DNA from: an uncultured Prevotellaceae bacterium
GTDB taxonomy: Bacteria; Bacteroidota; Bacteroidia; Bacteroidales; Muribaculaceae
Reading direction: 5' to 3'
DNA: 32,355 nt
Assembly (NCBI GenBank): GCA_945921235.1
Contig: CAMEKH010000010.1
Coordinates: 1 to 32,355 of the forward strand
Both the position numbers and the translations under genes were made by a program. The notes beneath the pieces were generated by a model. It made no database searches. It was given only the letters and a program-made list of their open reading frames with translations, and was not told where the DNA came from. Positions 15,649-24,975 of the stretch are shown one piece after another (positions within the stretch are counted from its first letter, which is position 1; each line of letters opens with the position of its first letter).

Positions 15649-17884
15649 TTATTCATACACAAGTTCCAAGTCGTCGAGCCACATCGTGCTACCCGAGCTT
15701 CCTGCAAAATAGTCGCCATATTTACTTGCCGATGCAACTACGAGTATGCGCTTCGGCATTCCATCGCGACCATACACGATTGGAACTTCAAATTCTATCA
15801 GTCCGTCGCCGGCAGTTGAAGAGGTGAACTCTAATTCGCCATAACCCATCACATTCGAGGCATTCTTATCGAACAAACGCTCCTTGGTGGTATCGAATTG
15901 CGCCCCAATTAGTGTAGGTAGTGCCTTTTGCCGAAGTATAGGTATCAACATTTTCATCGAACATTGCTATGTAGACTACGCCTATATCGTCGGCTCCTCT
16001 TTCTATTCTGCCGCTTGAAGGATAATCTACTTTACCGCACTCATACTTCACATATCCGCGAAGTTTGGTGGGGCGTGGTCCGTCATCTTGCACGAACGGA
16101 CGTCCGAATCCAATCACACCACCGGTCTTTGTGCTCATAATGGTTTCGAGATACTGACCGCTGAAGAGGTTACCCGCAGCGAATGCTCCGATAGAGCCGA
16201 TTCCCACAAATTGCGATTTCATCTTTATGGAGTAAGCACCGCTATGCTTTATGGTGTTGTCGGGTGTTGACAATTGCTTCTTCATCGTAGCCGAGCCGTG
16301 ATTACCCGTATCCCAGAACATATCAGTTCCGCTTGCATACACAAGATATGCACTTGAGCCGCTACCGGTCTGCCACTCCTCAAAACTGCTGTTTGGCATC
16401 TGGAAGTTAGGCACGGTGGTAAACGTATTGATAATCGTCGAAACAAATCCGTCGCACAGAGCTTGATACTCGTAGGTGGTTCCTCCCTTCAGATTGCTGA
16501 TAGCGGCAGTGAATGAAGTGCGAGCATCATCAATAGCCACAGCAGTAATCTTAGTCCATTCACTCGTGCCTTTTTCACGCAGATTGAATGCAAAACCTGT
16601 TGCCTCGCTCTTGGCGATATTTGCCGAAATCACTGCCGAAGCCTGACGCACCGTCAATGCTTCACCTGTCACAACCGAAGCCTCCGAGACCTCAATGTCG
16701 AGCACGCCGGTGCGTGTCTTGCCATTCACATCGGTTGCAGTGATAGTGATATTATAAGAGCCATTGACCAATCGGTTCAACAGTGCCTTTGAAAACACGA
16801 TTTTCTCTATGTCCTCATCGTTTGCCTCATTATAGCCGCAGCCTTGTCCCTCGGCATCGGTGCTTGCCGGTATATACACTCCGGCAACTTTCAGCTGGGC
16901 AAGCACATTGGCATTAGCTTTCAGCAAGTCGAATGAACTTGAGCCTGTAATACCCGTAGCAGCGTCCCAGTCGGTGGCATTGTCGCAATTGAGAACTATG
17001 CTCTCCAATTTTGCCGATGCCGTGACATAGACCGACAACTTGGTTTCAAATTTCTCGGCTGCCGAGAATACCGGCTGAGAAATATCAAAACCGCTGCCAA
17101 TAATCTTCGGCGCAGATGTCACGGTTATTGACTCCCCCACCGGAATCTCCGACTCATCGACGCGCACTGCAAGAGCTGCACCGCCGGTTCCCTCGCCGGT
17201 AGTCGGCTGATAAATTATCTTAAACTGATATTCGGTTGCCGACTTGGCATTCTGCACCGAACCCGTCTTGCGGAATTCCGAACCGTCTTCGTTGGTTCCC
17301 GTCAAGGTCCACTGCAAGTCGGTTTCTCCCTTAGGAATCATATAGTAGCCCTTGGCACTCTCGAAATTTGAATAATCGAAATCGAGTGTGGCAGCCGAAG
17401 TGCCTATTGTCATCTTCATATCGGGCATCAAGGTGCGCAATTCATCGGGAAGAATTACCGATGCCACGGTGTTCTGAATCTTTCCTACCACTTGCACGCT
17501 CTCAGTGGAGCCTTTGCTTATAGTGAAATTCGTCTTTCCCATGAAATACTTGTTGGTGTAGCTTGCATCGGTGCTATCACCTGCCCACACCACAGCTTGA
17601 TAGTTGCCACTCACAAGCCAGAGTCCCTCAGTGGGAAGCTCACTTGCCTTGTGATACTTGCGAATTAAGCCTTTGTGGCTATAGATATAAAGTTGGAAAT
17701 CCTCCATCAGGGCATTGATGTCTTCGCCTGTGGCGCGCGACACCACTTTCACATCGTTATCGAGCGCAACGCTGAGAGAAATCTTTCCCTCGCCTTCAGC
17801 TCCGTCGAAATCCTCGTTAGAGCATGAAGTGAACGCTCCCATTGTCGCGAATAGCGAAATTGCTAATAAATATATCTTTTTCAT
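15649..17884 (-). pseudogene. DUF4493/PCMD surface lipoprotein, interrupted by a +1 frameshift
   Basis: Two overlapping frames encode one protein. The long frame (17884-15866, 672 residues) has a lipoprotein signal with Cys21 followed by acidic SNED, a DUF4493-like N-terminal domain (about 30-240), Ig-like modules, and most of a PCMD domain. It then loses family similarity after Trp660 and stops. The rest of the PCMD domain (QFDTTKERLFDKNASNVMGY and ASKYGDYFAGSSGST, ending DDLELVYE) continues in the next frame down to 15649. The switch lies at a run of four G on the minus strand (15906-15903); three G would restore one protein of about 744 residues. The gene may be truly broken, phase-variable, or a sequencing error. 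It starts 10 bp after the previous DUF4493 gene. Confidence 0.88.
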
Positions 17885-17894
17885 ACTCTAAATG

Positions 17895-19463
17895 TTATTT
17901 TACTTCGTAACGTATTGTTGCTTCGGCAACGTTTCCATCACTATCGGTAACCTCTACGATGAAATCTGACTTACCAGGACCGGGAATAACCATCAAGCCC
18001 ATAAATGAGGTGATGTCGAATACCACCGAAGTTTGGTCCATTACAGCATTATAATTTATCGTTTCTCCATTGATAACGGTGCTTCCGCCATTTCCCACGG
18101 GGAATCCGAGTCCCACAAGGGCATCAGTAAGGTCGCTTCCATCATCTGAGCGTCCGGTAGCAAGGTCGAATTGTGTTGCCAAGCCTACTCCCGGGAGCAT
18201 AGGCGACAATGTAGCCGACGAAATTGTCACATGCAATTTCTTGATGCCTCGAGGTGCCGAGATATTAACCACGGCAGGTTTTTTGCCTGCGCCAAACTCG
18301 GTCGGGTCGTTGTAAGCACCGCTCCAGAGGTCGATATATTCGCTTTCGAATGTCGGACCTTGCGGTTTCTCGGTGTATTTTGCCTGAGTGACGGTAATAG
18401 TCGACGTCAGCTTGTTCATAGTCACCGTAATGGTAGCTGTGCGGTCGTTGCTTGCATCGCTGTTGGCATCTACGCTCACAGTGAGTCCGCTGTCGGTCTT
18501 TGTCACCTTGCACCATGAGCTGTTGCTTGCGGCACTCCAGTCGTGCGACGCTTTCACCGCCACCGTCTTGCTCTCGGCATCGCAACCGAATGTAAGTTCA
18601 GAGCTTGCTAAGGTGAGATACTCCTTGGCAGGGTCAGGCTCGATGGTTTCCTCTTCACCTCCATTGAGAATCACATCTCCGGCAAGGTCTACACGAGTCA
18701 CCGTAGCATCGAGAGAAAGCCCTGTGGTTCCTATCGAGCCACTTTCGTCGGGAGGATTTGGCGTATCCTTGAGGTCAAACGTAATTGTGTGGTGATAGCC
18801 GGGAGCCACAGCATTGGTGAGAACCTTGTAGTCGCTCACCTGGAAGCCATCAACCTTGCCCTCGAAGGTAGCGGCAATAGTGGTGTTGCCGGGCACATAC
18901 TTGAAGTAACCCGAGCGCGTCTCATCGCCTGCAAACTCAAGCACTTCATTCTCAGCCACCGTGACGGTGACTTTCACATCGCTCATGCGCGAGCGCAACT
19001 CATCGGTATAGGCTATCGACACTTTCACGTTGCTTAATTTGCAAGTTATGGGGTCGACCTCCGTCACATTATTGGCAGTAACCGTGAACGAATTACTCTT
19101 ACCATAGAAATAGGGAGCATCAAAGGCTGCTACCTGCTCCTCGGCATTATATGCCTCAACGGTGTAGGTTCCTACCGGCAGGGCTATCAGCTCGGGCATA
19201 CGACTGTAGATGTATGATTGAACCACTTCGCCATTCGACTTTAATATATTGATTGTGAATGTACCCACATCTACTCCGGCACGGCTGTCGATTACTATCT
19301 CGGCATTGCTAACATTGAGTGCCAACTTGGCAAACGACACGCTTCCTTCGCCATTGCCTGCTTGCTCATTGCTCTCGGCTCCGGGATATACGGGGTTGTC
19401 GCATGCGGTCAACGAAACCAAAGCCGCCAATCCTATCATTAATATGCTTTTTATCTTTTTCAT
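17895..19463 (-). CDS. DUF4493/BACON-domain lipoprotein
   Basis: A 522-residue lipoprotein with Cys21 in LTACDNP. Residues about 42-235 are DUF4493-like (FTINILKSNGEVVQSY, PYFYGKSNSFTV, TYTVEAY). A BACON module follows at about 282-362, with ASHDWSAASNSSWCKV and DRTATITVT as marks; this module is common in Bacteroidetes surface glycan-binding proteins. The last 150 residues form one more beta domain of no known family. It lies 22 bp after the previous gene and 10 bp before the next, on the same strand. No enzyme signature was found. A structural or binding role outside the cell is likely. Confidence 0.85.
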   Translation of the reverse strand: MKKIKSILMIGLAALVSLTACDNPVYPGAESNEQAGNGEGSVSFAKLALNVSNAEIVIDSRAGVDVGTFTINILKSNGEVVQSYIYSRMPELIALPVGTYTVEAYNAEEQVAAFDAPYFYGKSNSFTVTANNVTEVDPITCKLSNVKVSIAYTDELRSRMSDVKVTVTVAENEVLEFAGDETRSGYFKYVPGNTTIAATFEGKVDGFQVSDYKVLTNAVAPGYHHTITFDLKDTPNPPDESGSIGTTGLSLDATVTRVDLAGDVILNGGEEETIEPDPAKEYLTLASSELTFGCDAESKTVAVKASHDWSAASNSSWCKVTKTDSGLTVSVDANSDASNDRTATITVTMNKLTSTITVTQAKYTEKPQGPTFESEYIDLWSGAYNDPTEFGAGKKPAVVNISAPRGIKKLHVTISSATLSPMLPGVGLATQFDLATGRSDDGSDLTDALVGLGFPVGNGGSTVINGETINYNAVMDQTSVVFDITSFMGLMVIPGPGKSDFIVEVTDSDGNVAEATIRYEVK

Positions 19464-19485
19464 TGTCTTCTGTTTTTCACCTGTG

Positions 19486-21987
19486 TTAGTATGTAAATGT
19501 CAAGTTATCAATCGTCAGAACCGCTCCATACGACCAAGCTTCCAATGTTCCCAAATAGTCGGTAGTCTTTATAGAGCCTTCGGCACGGTTGCTCGATTTA
19601 ATCATAATCTTCAGCGCAGTGGCTTTCTTGTTCGTAACGCTGTAAGTTACAGGAACAGTAAAATGAGAATAGTCGCCTGCGGCTCCAAGCTCAGCCGAGC
19701 CTTCTCCTATCACTGTAGAGCCATTGAGTATTGTGACTTTTACTACGGCGTTCTCCGTGGCGTCTTGAGCATCGCGAGTGTACTTATAATATCCGCTAAG
19801 CACCGACGGACGGACATCAAACGATGTGTCGAGCGATAATTCGCCTGCCGAGCGATTTGCTATAGTGGGTTTATTCTTGCAATAATATGTGGTATTGAAT
19901 GAACCGCCCGAAGTAGCGGGATTAGTACCGTTATCGTCCCAAGCCACATTTCTCACCACCATTGCATAATTGCCGTTTTGTGCAGTCAGATTGCGATAGA
20001 CTGAAGGTGTTTCGGTCTTCACTCCTGTTATTGCAGCTCCGGGGCAATGAGAGGTGGCAGTGATGTTGGTAGCATAAGTTGATGGTATTACAAACCAGGT
20101 ATTCAATGTAGCGGCACCGGTGTTGCAAGTTCTGTTGTTGATTGAGCTCCAACCGGTTGGCTCGCTCACGGTGAATGAGCACCACGGAGTGTAAGTCGCC
20201 GGCGACACTTTGTATTGTCCGCCCATGAGCATTTCAGTCACGCTGACTGTCTGCGCCAAATCCTCGAAGTCGCCGTTTGGCACTTGAGTGGCGACCTCAG
20301 TGGTAAATGGCACTGTGTAGGAATCGCCATTGTCGAGTGTCACCACTGCACTATAGTTAGTGGCGGGAGTCAAGCCGCTGAAAGTGCATTTGCCATAAGC
20401 ATCGAAACTTTCGCTTCGAGTAGCTCCATTGAGGGTGATTGATGTCACCTTGTCTTTTGCCGACGAGGGAGCAATGGTGAGTGAAGCCTTAGTAGCCCAC
20501 ACATCGTAGTCGTTTGCCACAACGTTCACTATGCGCTTTATTGTTATTTCATTAGAAATAGTAGTGTTGTAAATAGCGCGAACTCGCAAGTCATCATCAC
20601 TTTCGGGAATGTTAATCTTCACACGATAAAGGTTGTCGCCTATCGCATTCACACTTGCAATTGTAGTGTTGACAAGCACACCCAGCGCATTGTTGGTCTG
20701 GAATGTCACCTTATTTTCCAAGTCTTTTCCATTATATGCAAAGTCAAACTCGGCAGTCACATCGCCAAAATGCAATTCGGCAGGATTGCTTATAGTGAGA
20801 ATAGGCTTCGGAGCATTCACAGTGAGCACCACAGGCTCGCAAGTCTTGTTGAGCTTGTCGACAACTTTCACTGCAAATGTGTGAGTGGAAACGCCATCGG
20901 CTACGGTGAGATACTTGAGCATCTTGGTGAAATCAATCACCGCCATCTTGTCGGGATTGTTCCACAAGCCCATACACTCCACTTCCACTGCCTGCAAAGC
21001 GTTTTTCTGAACATCGGTAGCCGCCATTAGGTCAACGTCGCCGGCAAGTGCGCTCATAGCTGCCGTGGGAGTAGTGGTGGTGAGTATCACATTCTGCAAT
21101 CCACCTTCGGCAAGAACTGAAACCTTCAGCGAGCCTTCGGCGGCATCGCCCTCAAGGATTTCTATCGCTGTTCCGCTTGTGAATCCCACCGGAGTGATTA
21201 CCGGAGCCGGAGTGACAAGTATATCCACCGGAATCTCTATAGGCTCCAAGACGGTAGAGGCGTCGAACGACACCGTGATTGTCTCGCTACCCACTTCGCC
21301 GCCATTTGCATCGACAGTGACATGATAGTGTGTGCCCGGTGCTGCATTGGTGATTTTTGCAGCTTCCACGGTGCCCGTCACGCCATTTTGCTTGGTCACG
21401 GTGATTGCTATCGACACATCACCCGGCTTAAGATAAGCCCATCCGGCGTTATCGCTCGTCAAATCCACGTAAGCCGTTCCATTCGATGAGTGAACCTCGG
21501 TGCTATATTCAGTGAAATAATTCTTAAATGCCTCAGTATATTCCACGCTCACGGCTGTATTGGCAAGCATTGCCACAAGTGCCGGCTGCGCTTCCTCACC
21601 ATCGTAAACTTTGAAGGTAGTGCTTCCATAGAAATAGGCTTTATCAATACCTTCCTGTTCGATGTCGCCATAATAAGCCTCAAGAGAGTAAGCTCCAACC
21701 GGGAATTGAGTGCCGGTAAACTCTCCGAGTCCGGTCACGGTCTTCTCATACTTCCCATCATCTTTTACCAAATGGAACGAAAAATCGTTAATCGACGGAA
21801 TAACCGACGCTTGCTCCGAGTCACCCTCGGCACGACTATTCTCGTTGCGAGGATTATTCACGGTGTAGTCGACAGTGAATTCCGGACTAATCGTTCCAGA
21901 GCCTTTTGTCAAGCCCTTTTCATCGCTTTGACACGACGCTGCAATAAGGGCTAATGCCGTCAACGGCATAAATAGCTTTAAATTCAT
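19486..21987 (-). CDS. DUF4493 lipoprotein with C-terminal PCMD-like or glycan-binding beta domain
   Basis: An 833-residue lipoprotein; the signal ends LIAASC with Cys19 followed by QSDEK, an acidic stretch like the surface-export signal of Bacteroidetes lipoproteins. The N-terminal DUF4493 domain covers about 35-245, with YSLEAYYGDIE and KAYFYGSTTFKV. Several Ig-like modules follow (about 260-565). The last 260 residues start PNGDFEDL, as PCMD-type and carbohydrate-binding domains do, and end with a LTIDNLTFTY strand. It is the first gene of the three-gene operon. A TATCTTTG box at 22110-22103 suggests a leader of about 110 nt. Confidence 0.85.
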   Translation of the reverse strand: MNLKLFMPLTALALIAASCQSDEKGLTKGSGTISPEFTVDYTVNNPRNENSRAEGDSEQASVIPSINDFSFHLVKDDGKYEKTVTGLGEFTGTQFPVGAYSLEAYYGDIEQEGIDKAYFYGSTTFKVYDGEEAQPALVAMLANTAVSVEYTEAFKNYFTEYSTEVHSSNGTAYVDLTSDNAGWAYLKPGDVSIAITVTKQNGVTGTVEAAKITNAAPGTHYHVTVDANGGEVGSETITVSFDASTVLEPIEIPVDILVTPAPVITPVGFTSGTAIEILEGDAAEGSLKVSVLAEGGLQNVILTTTTPTAAMSALAGDVDLMAATDVQKNALQAVEVECMGLWNNPDKMAVIDFTKMLKYLTVADGVSTHTFAVKVVDKLNKTCEPVVLTVNAPKPILTISNPAELHFGDVTAEFDFAYNGKDLENKVTFQTNNALGVLVNTTIASVNAIGDNLYRVKINIPESDDDLRVRAIYNTTISNEITIKRIVNVVANDYDVWATKASLTIAPSSAKDKVTSITLNGATRSESFDAYGKCTFSGLTPATNYSAVVTLDNGDSYTVPFTTEVATQVPNGDFEDLAQTVSVTEMLMGGQYKVSPATYTPWCSFTVSEPTGWSSINNRTCNTGAATLNTWFVIPSTYATNITATSHCPGAAITGVKTETPSVYRNLTAQNGNYAMVVRNVAWDDNGTNPATSGGSFNTTYYCKNKPTIANRSAGELSLDTSFDVRPSVLSGYYKYTRDAQDATENAVVKVTILNGSTVIGEGSAELGAAGDYSHFTVPVTYSVTNKKATALKIMIKSSNRAEGSIKTTDYLGTLEAWSYGAVLTIDNLTFTY

Positions 21988-22442
21988 GTTCGATAGTTAT
22001 TTTTTAGTTTATTGTTTTTCTCTTTGAAATCATTTTGCCGGCTCATTGCATCTCCCTAAACGCATTGCCGAGCAAAAGGTCATTTCACTCTATTTTACGA
22101 AGCAAAGATAGCAATTATTTTTGATTATTTTATTCAAATATGGGCAAAAAATGCTGTTTTCCATACATAATCGATAAATTTGTACATACTTGATTTACCC
22201 TTTAAAAATTTTTGTTCAGCCGAATTTCGCCATTAAAGCAGAAACTGCATTTAGCTTGATTTCTCTATCAATAAAAGTTAAACCGCTTGAATCGACCGAT
22301 AAATATGGTTATAATGGATAATCTCATGGATTGATTTAATAAAACCATTACTACTTTTAGGAATTTAAGTGTAATTTTGCAACGCTTTTTATAATATCAG
22401 TAGATTTTTTAGTCATTAATTCACAATAATAACCTACAAAAA
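21988..22442. other. Divergent intergenic region with two -7 boxes
   Basis: No gene was seen. It separates the minus-strand DUF4493 operon from the plus-strand DUF4923 gene. The TATCTTTG on the minus strand (22110-22103) has its nearest TTTG 24 bp upstream, too far for a normal spacer. The TAATTTTG on the plus strand (22372-22379) has no clear -33 box. The stretch between is AT-rich with no strong hairpin. Confidence 0.6.
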
Positions 22443-23069
22443 ATGAAAATTTTCAAGAAAATTACTATGATGGCAGTTGTGATAGCTTGTAGCTTCACAA
22501 GTTCATGGGCTTTCGATTTGAGCAAGCTCGGCAGTGTAATCGGCAACAATGCAAATGGCATTGGCAGTGTAATCAACAGCGTTTTATCCTCCGACAGCAT
22601 AACTATAGCCGACATTAAAGGGGCTTGGACCTACTGCGGTCCGGCAGTGTCGTTCCAAAGCGACAACTTGCTTGAAAAAGCCGGTGGTGCTGCAGCTGCC
22701 GCTACCATTGAAAGCCGTCTGCAACCTTATTACACCAAAGCCGGAATCGATGGCTTAAAACTCACTTTCGACGGCAATGGCAACGTTACTGCACTTATGA
22801 AAAACGGGCACACTATGAATGGTACCGTGAAGCAGGGAGCTAAGGCGGGGCAGCTGATTTTCAACTTCAGCCGTCTTGGCTCGAAATATGCCAATATGAC
22901 GGTGTATGTGACTAAAGGCACTGAATTGAGCATTATGCTCGATGTGACTAAGTTGCAAGTTTTCTTGTCTACTATCGCCAAATATTCGGGAAATTCCACT
23001 GCCGGCACTGTTTCAGGACTCCTCTCGAATTACAAAGGCATCTATGCCGGCTTCAAGATGAAAAAATAA
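22443..23069 (+). CDS. DUF4923 family exported protein
   Basis: A 208-residue protein with a Sec signal peptide (about 1-23, ending SWAF). The mature part has a helical N-terminal segment (LSKLGSVIGNN), then WTYCGPAVSFQSDNLLEKAGGAAAAA, which matches the Bacteroidetes DUF4923 family, and a lipocalin-like beta part (LTFDGNGNVTALMKNGHTMNGTV). The function of this family is unknown. It is a single-gene unit, with a probable -7 box at 22372-22379 and a strong terminator at 23109-23142. The periplasm is the likely location. Confidence 0.85.
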   Translation: MKIFKKITMMAVVIACSFTSSWAFDLSKLGSVIGNNANGIGSVINSVLSSDSITIADIKGAWTYCGPAVSFQSDNLLEKAGGAAAAATIESRLQPYYTKAGIDGLKLTFDGNGNVTALMKNGHTMNGTVKQGAKAGQLIFNFSRLGSKYANMTVYVTKGTELSIMLDVTKLQVFLSTIAKYSGNSTAGTVSGLLSNYKGIYAGFKMKK

Positions 23070-23108
23070 TACCGAAAAGCCTGTGCAGTGCCCGGCACTG
23101 AAACAAAC

Positions 23109-23142
23109 AAGCCCTGCCGATGATTTCCATGCGGCAGGGCTT
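23109..23142. terminator. Bidirectional terminator between DUF4923 gene and the GH10-like gene
   Basis: AAGCCCTGCCG (23109-23119) pairs exactly with CGGCAGGGCTT (23132-23142), followed on the plus strand by TTATTTTT. It serves the plus-strand DUF4923 gene and may also serve the converging minus-strand gene that ends at 23177. Confidence 0.85.
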
Positions 23143-23176
23143 TTATTTTTTATTCAAAGTGGTGATTTTTTCTTCT

Positions 23177-24646
23177 TCACTTCACGATAATGCGCTTTGC
23201 ACTTGGCTTACTCTCATTGTTCATGCGGTCGAGCACGGTTACGGCGTATGTATGCTTACCTTTTTCGGGGTTCATATCCACATAGCTTGTGGCATCGGTA
23301 ACATTGATTGCCTTTCCGTCGCGATACACCACAAAGAATCGTGCCACCTGCATTGCATCGTCGGTCGACGGTGCATTCCATGTAAGATTCACACCGGTGC
23401 CGCACACTTTTGCCTTGAGTCCGCGCACTTTGTCGGGAGCCTTATCGTCAATCCATGTGTAGGCAGGCACAAGTGCTATATTTCTTTGCTCCTTCTGCTG
23501 CAACGAGTCGGCTACACCCTTATAATTCGACGTAATATCGTAGGCAGGCCACCAGCAATTGCCCTGCACATGCTGAAGCTCACGGCTCAGCCTGATTTTG
23601 TGTGCAAGTTGATTGGGGTCAGTTGAACCGCCTATGTCGTGCTTGTCCATCGTCTTGCGCACAGCCTGACCGAAATACATGTGCCGTCCATTGGCATTCT
23701 CGTTCCACCAATATGCAAGCACCTCAGCTGATGCCGTCTTATGCTCAAGCTCCCAGTAAAGCTGCGGCACCATATAGTCCACCCAGCCTTTTTCAGTCCA
23801 TAGCAGCACATCGGCATAGAGGGAATCATAGTTTTGCAAGCCATTGGTGTCACTACCCCGCGGGTCGCTCTTCTTGTTGCGCCATATACCAAACGGACTG
23901 ATACCAAACCTCACCCACGGCTTCTTGGCAACAATGGCATTGTGAATATCCTCAATGAGCATATCTACATTGTGCCGACGCCAGTCGCCTCGGTCCATGC
24001 CTCCTCCGGTAGCCGAATATGAATCATCATCGGGGAACTCCTCTCCCTGCTTGGGATAAGGATAGAAATAATCGTCCATGTGAATAGCATCGACATCGTA
24101 GCGGGCTATGATATCTTCCACCACCTGCACAATAAACTCGCGATTGGCTTGCAATGCGGGGTCGAAGTAGAGCTTCTTGTCGTAGGTCACAAAACGCTCC
24201 GGGTGCTTGTAATAAATGTGATTCTTGGGCAATTTTTCTCCGGCTGAGGTCGAAACTCGATAGGGATTAAGCCACGCATGCAATTCCATGCCGCGAGCAT
24301 GCGCCTCATTAATCATAAACTTCAGCGGGTCCCACTGCGGTGAAGGAGCTACACCGGCTTTCCCCGTGAGATGCCTGCTCCACGGCTCAAGCTCCGAGGG
24401 ATAAAAAGCATCGGCTTGCGGTCGCACCTGAAAAATCACCGCATTGCAACCTGCTGCCTTCAAGCGGTCGAGCTGGTCGCACAAATACTGCTTATTCTCA
24501 TCGGTCGACTGCCGTGAATATTGGCTTTGGAAGATTGTGTGCAGCCACGCACCTCTAAACTCGCGCTGTGTCTGCAAATTCTGCGCCTGAGCACAAAAAC
24601 TTGCCACTACTGCGGTAGCCGCCAAAAGAAGTTTTACTCTCATCAT
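23177..24646 (-). CDS. Glycoside hydrolase family 10-like (GHL10) exported protein
   Basis: A 489-residue exported protein with a signal peptide (about 1-21, ending CAQAQ). The GHL10 domain (about 28-395) shows FRGAWLHTIFQSQY, the substrate-side strand NAVIFQVRPQADAFY, HAWLNPYR, VDAIHMDDYFYPYP with the conserved Asp pair, FGISPFGIWR, and DYMVPQLYWE. A fibronectin type III module makes up about 405-489. Known relatives act on cell-wall or polysaccharide chains, but substrate data are sparse. The gene may begin at either of two adjacent ATG codons; the first is used. A TATATTTG box at 24743-24736 gives a leader of about 85 nt. No sign of a polysaccharide utilisation locus is nearby. Confidence 0.9.
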   Translation of the reverse strand: MMRVKLLLAATAVVASFCAQAQNLQTQREFRGAWLHTIFQSQYSRQSTDENKQYLCDQLDRLKAAGCNAVIFQVRPQADAFYPSELEPWSRHLTGKAGVAPSPQWDPLKFMINEAHARGMELHAWLNPYRVSTSAGEKLPKNHIYYKHPERFVTYDKKLYFDPALQANREFIVQVVEDIIARYDVDAIHMDDYFYPYPKQGEEFPDDDSYSATGGGMDRGDWRRHNVDMLIEDIHNAIVAKKPWVRFGISPFGIWRNKKSDPRGSDTNGLQNYDSLYADVLLWTEKGWVDYMVPQLYWELEHKTASAEVLAYWWNENANGRHMYFGQAVRKTMDKHDIGGSTDPNQLAHKIRLSRELQHVQGNCWWPAYDITSNYKGVADSLQQKEQRNIALVPAYTWIDDKAPDKVRGLKAKVCGTGVNLTWNAPSTDDAMQVARFFVVYRDGKAINVTDATSYVDMNPEKGKHTYAVTVLDRMNNESKPSAKRIIVK

Positions 24647-24804
24647 CGGTCAATAGTTGTTTTTTTATGTTACACATCAATAATTGTTATCCTCTTTTAA
24701 GTGTCACATTCATCAATTTATGCGACATTCGTTCACAAATATAGCACAAAATCGCCAATCACCCACCATTTACTCTTATAATATTAGTAATTCTCTGAAT
24801 TTAT

Positions 24805-24911
24805 GTTTCTCGGAGGGAAAAAGCAAGCATCCGTCTTCTGCCACATAAGCCGACTTAGAGTGAGTAGAAAATCAGTGGGGAAATATGCCCCGCTGTTGCC
24901 TACCGAGAAAC
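24805..24911 (+). ncRNA. Possible structured RNA of about 107 nt
   Basis: Ends pair over 12 bp: GTTTCTCGGAGG (24805-24816) with CCT and CCGAGAAAC (24899-24911) around one bulged A. Inside, CAGTGGGG and CCCCGCTG form an 8-bp hairpin with a 7-nt loop; it contains a T-G pair that would be a C-A mismatch on the other strand, which favours the plus strand. No known RNA class could be matched by eye, and no consensus promoter is seen. It fills most of the gene-free stretch 24647-24975 together with a minus-strand terminator. Confidence 0.35.
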
Positions 24912-24915
24912 GCAA

Positions 24916-24946
24916 CAAGGAGGGAATCGCCGTGACACCCTCCTTG
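24916..24946 (-). terminator. Terminator after the OmpH-like gene
   Basis: CAAGGAGGG (24916-24924) pairs with CCCTCCTTG (24938-24946), a 9-bp stem 30 bp beyond the stop codon of the minus-strand OmpH-like gene. The following minus-strand TTGCGTTT is partly U-rich. Confidence 0.6.
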
Positions 24947-24975
24947 CCTATAATATTTCACATTAATTGTAATTC

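Noticed and set aside
11934-21987. Standard polysaccharide utilisation locus
   Set aside because: No SusC/SusD pair, carbohydrate-active enzyme or hybrid two-component regulator is present.
24805-24911. Cobalamin, TPP or SAM riboswitch
   Set aside because: No conserved class motif was seen, and the next gene on the plus strand is over 1 kb away.
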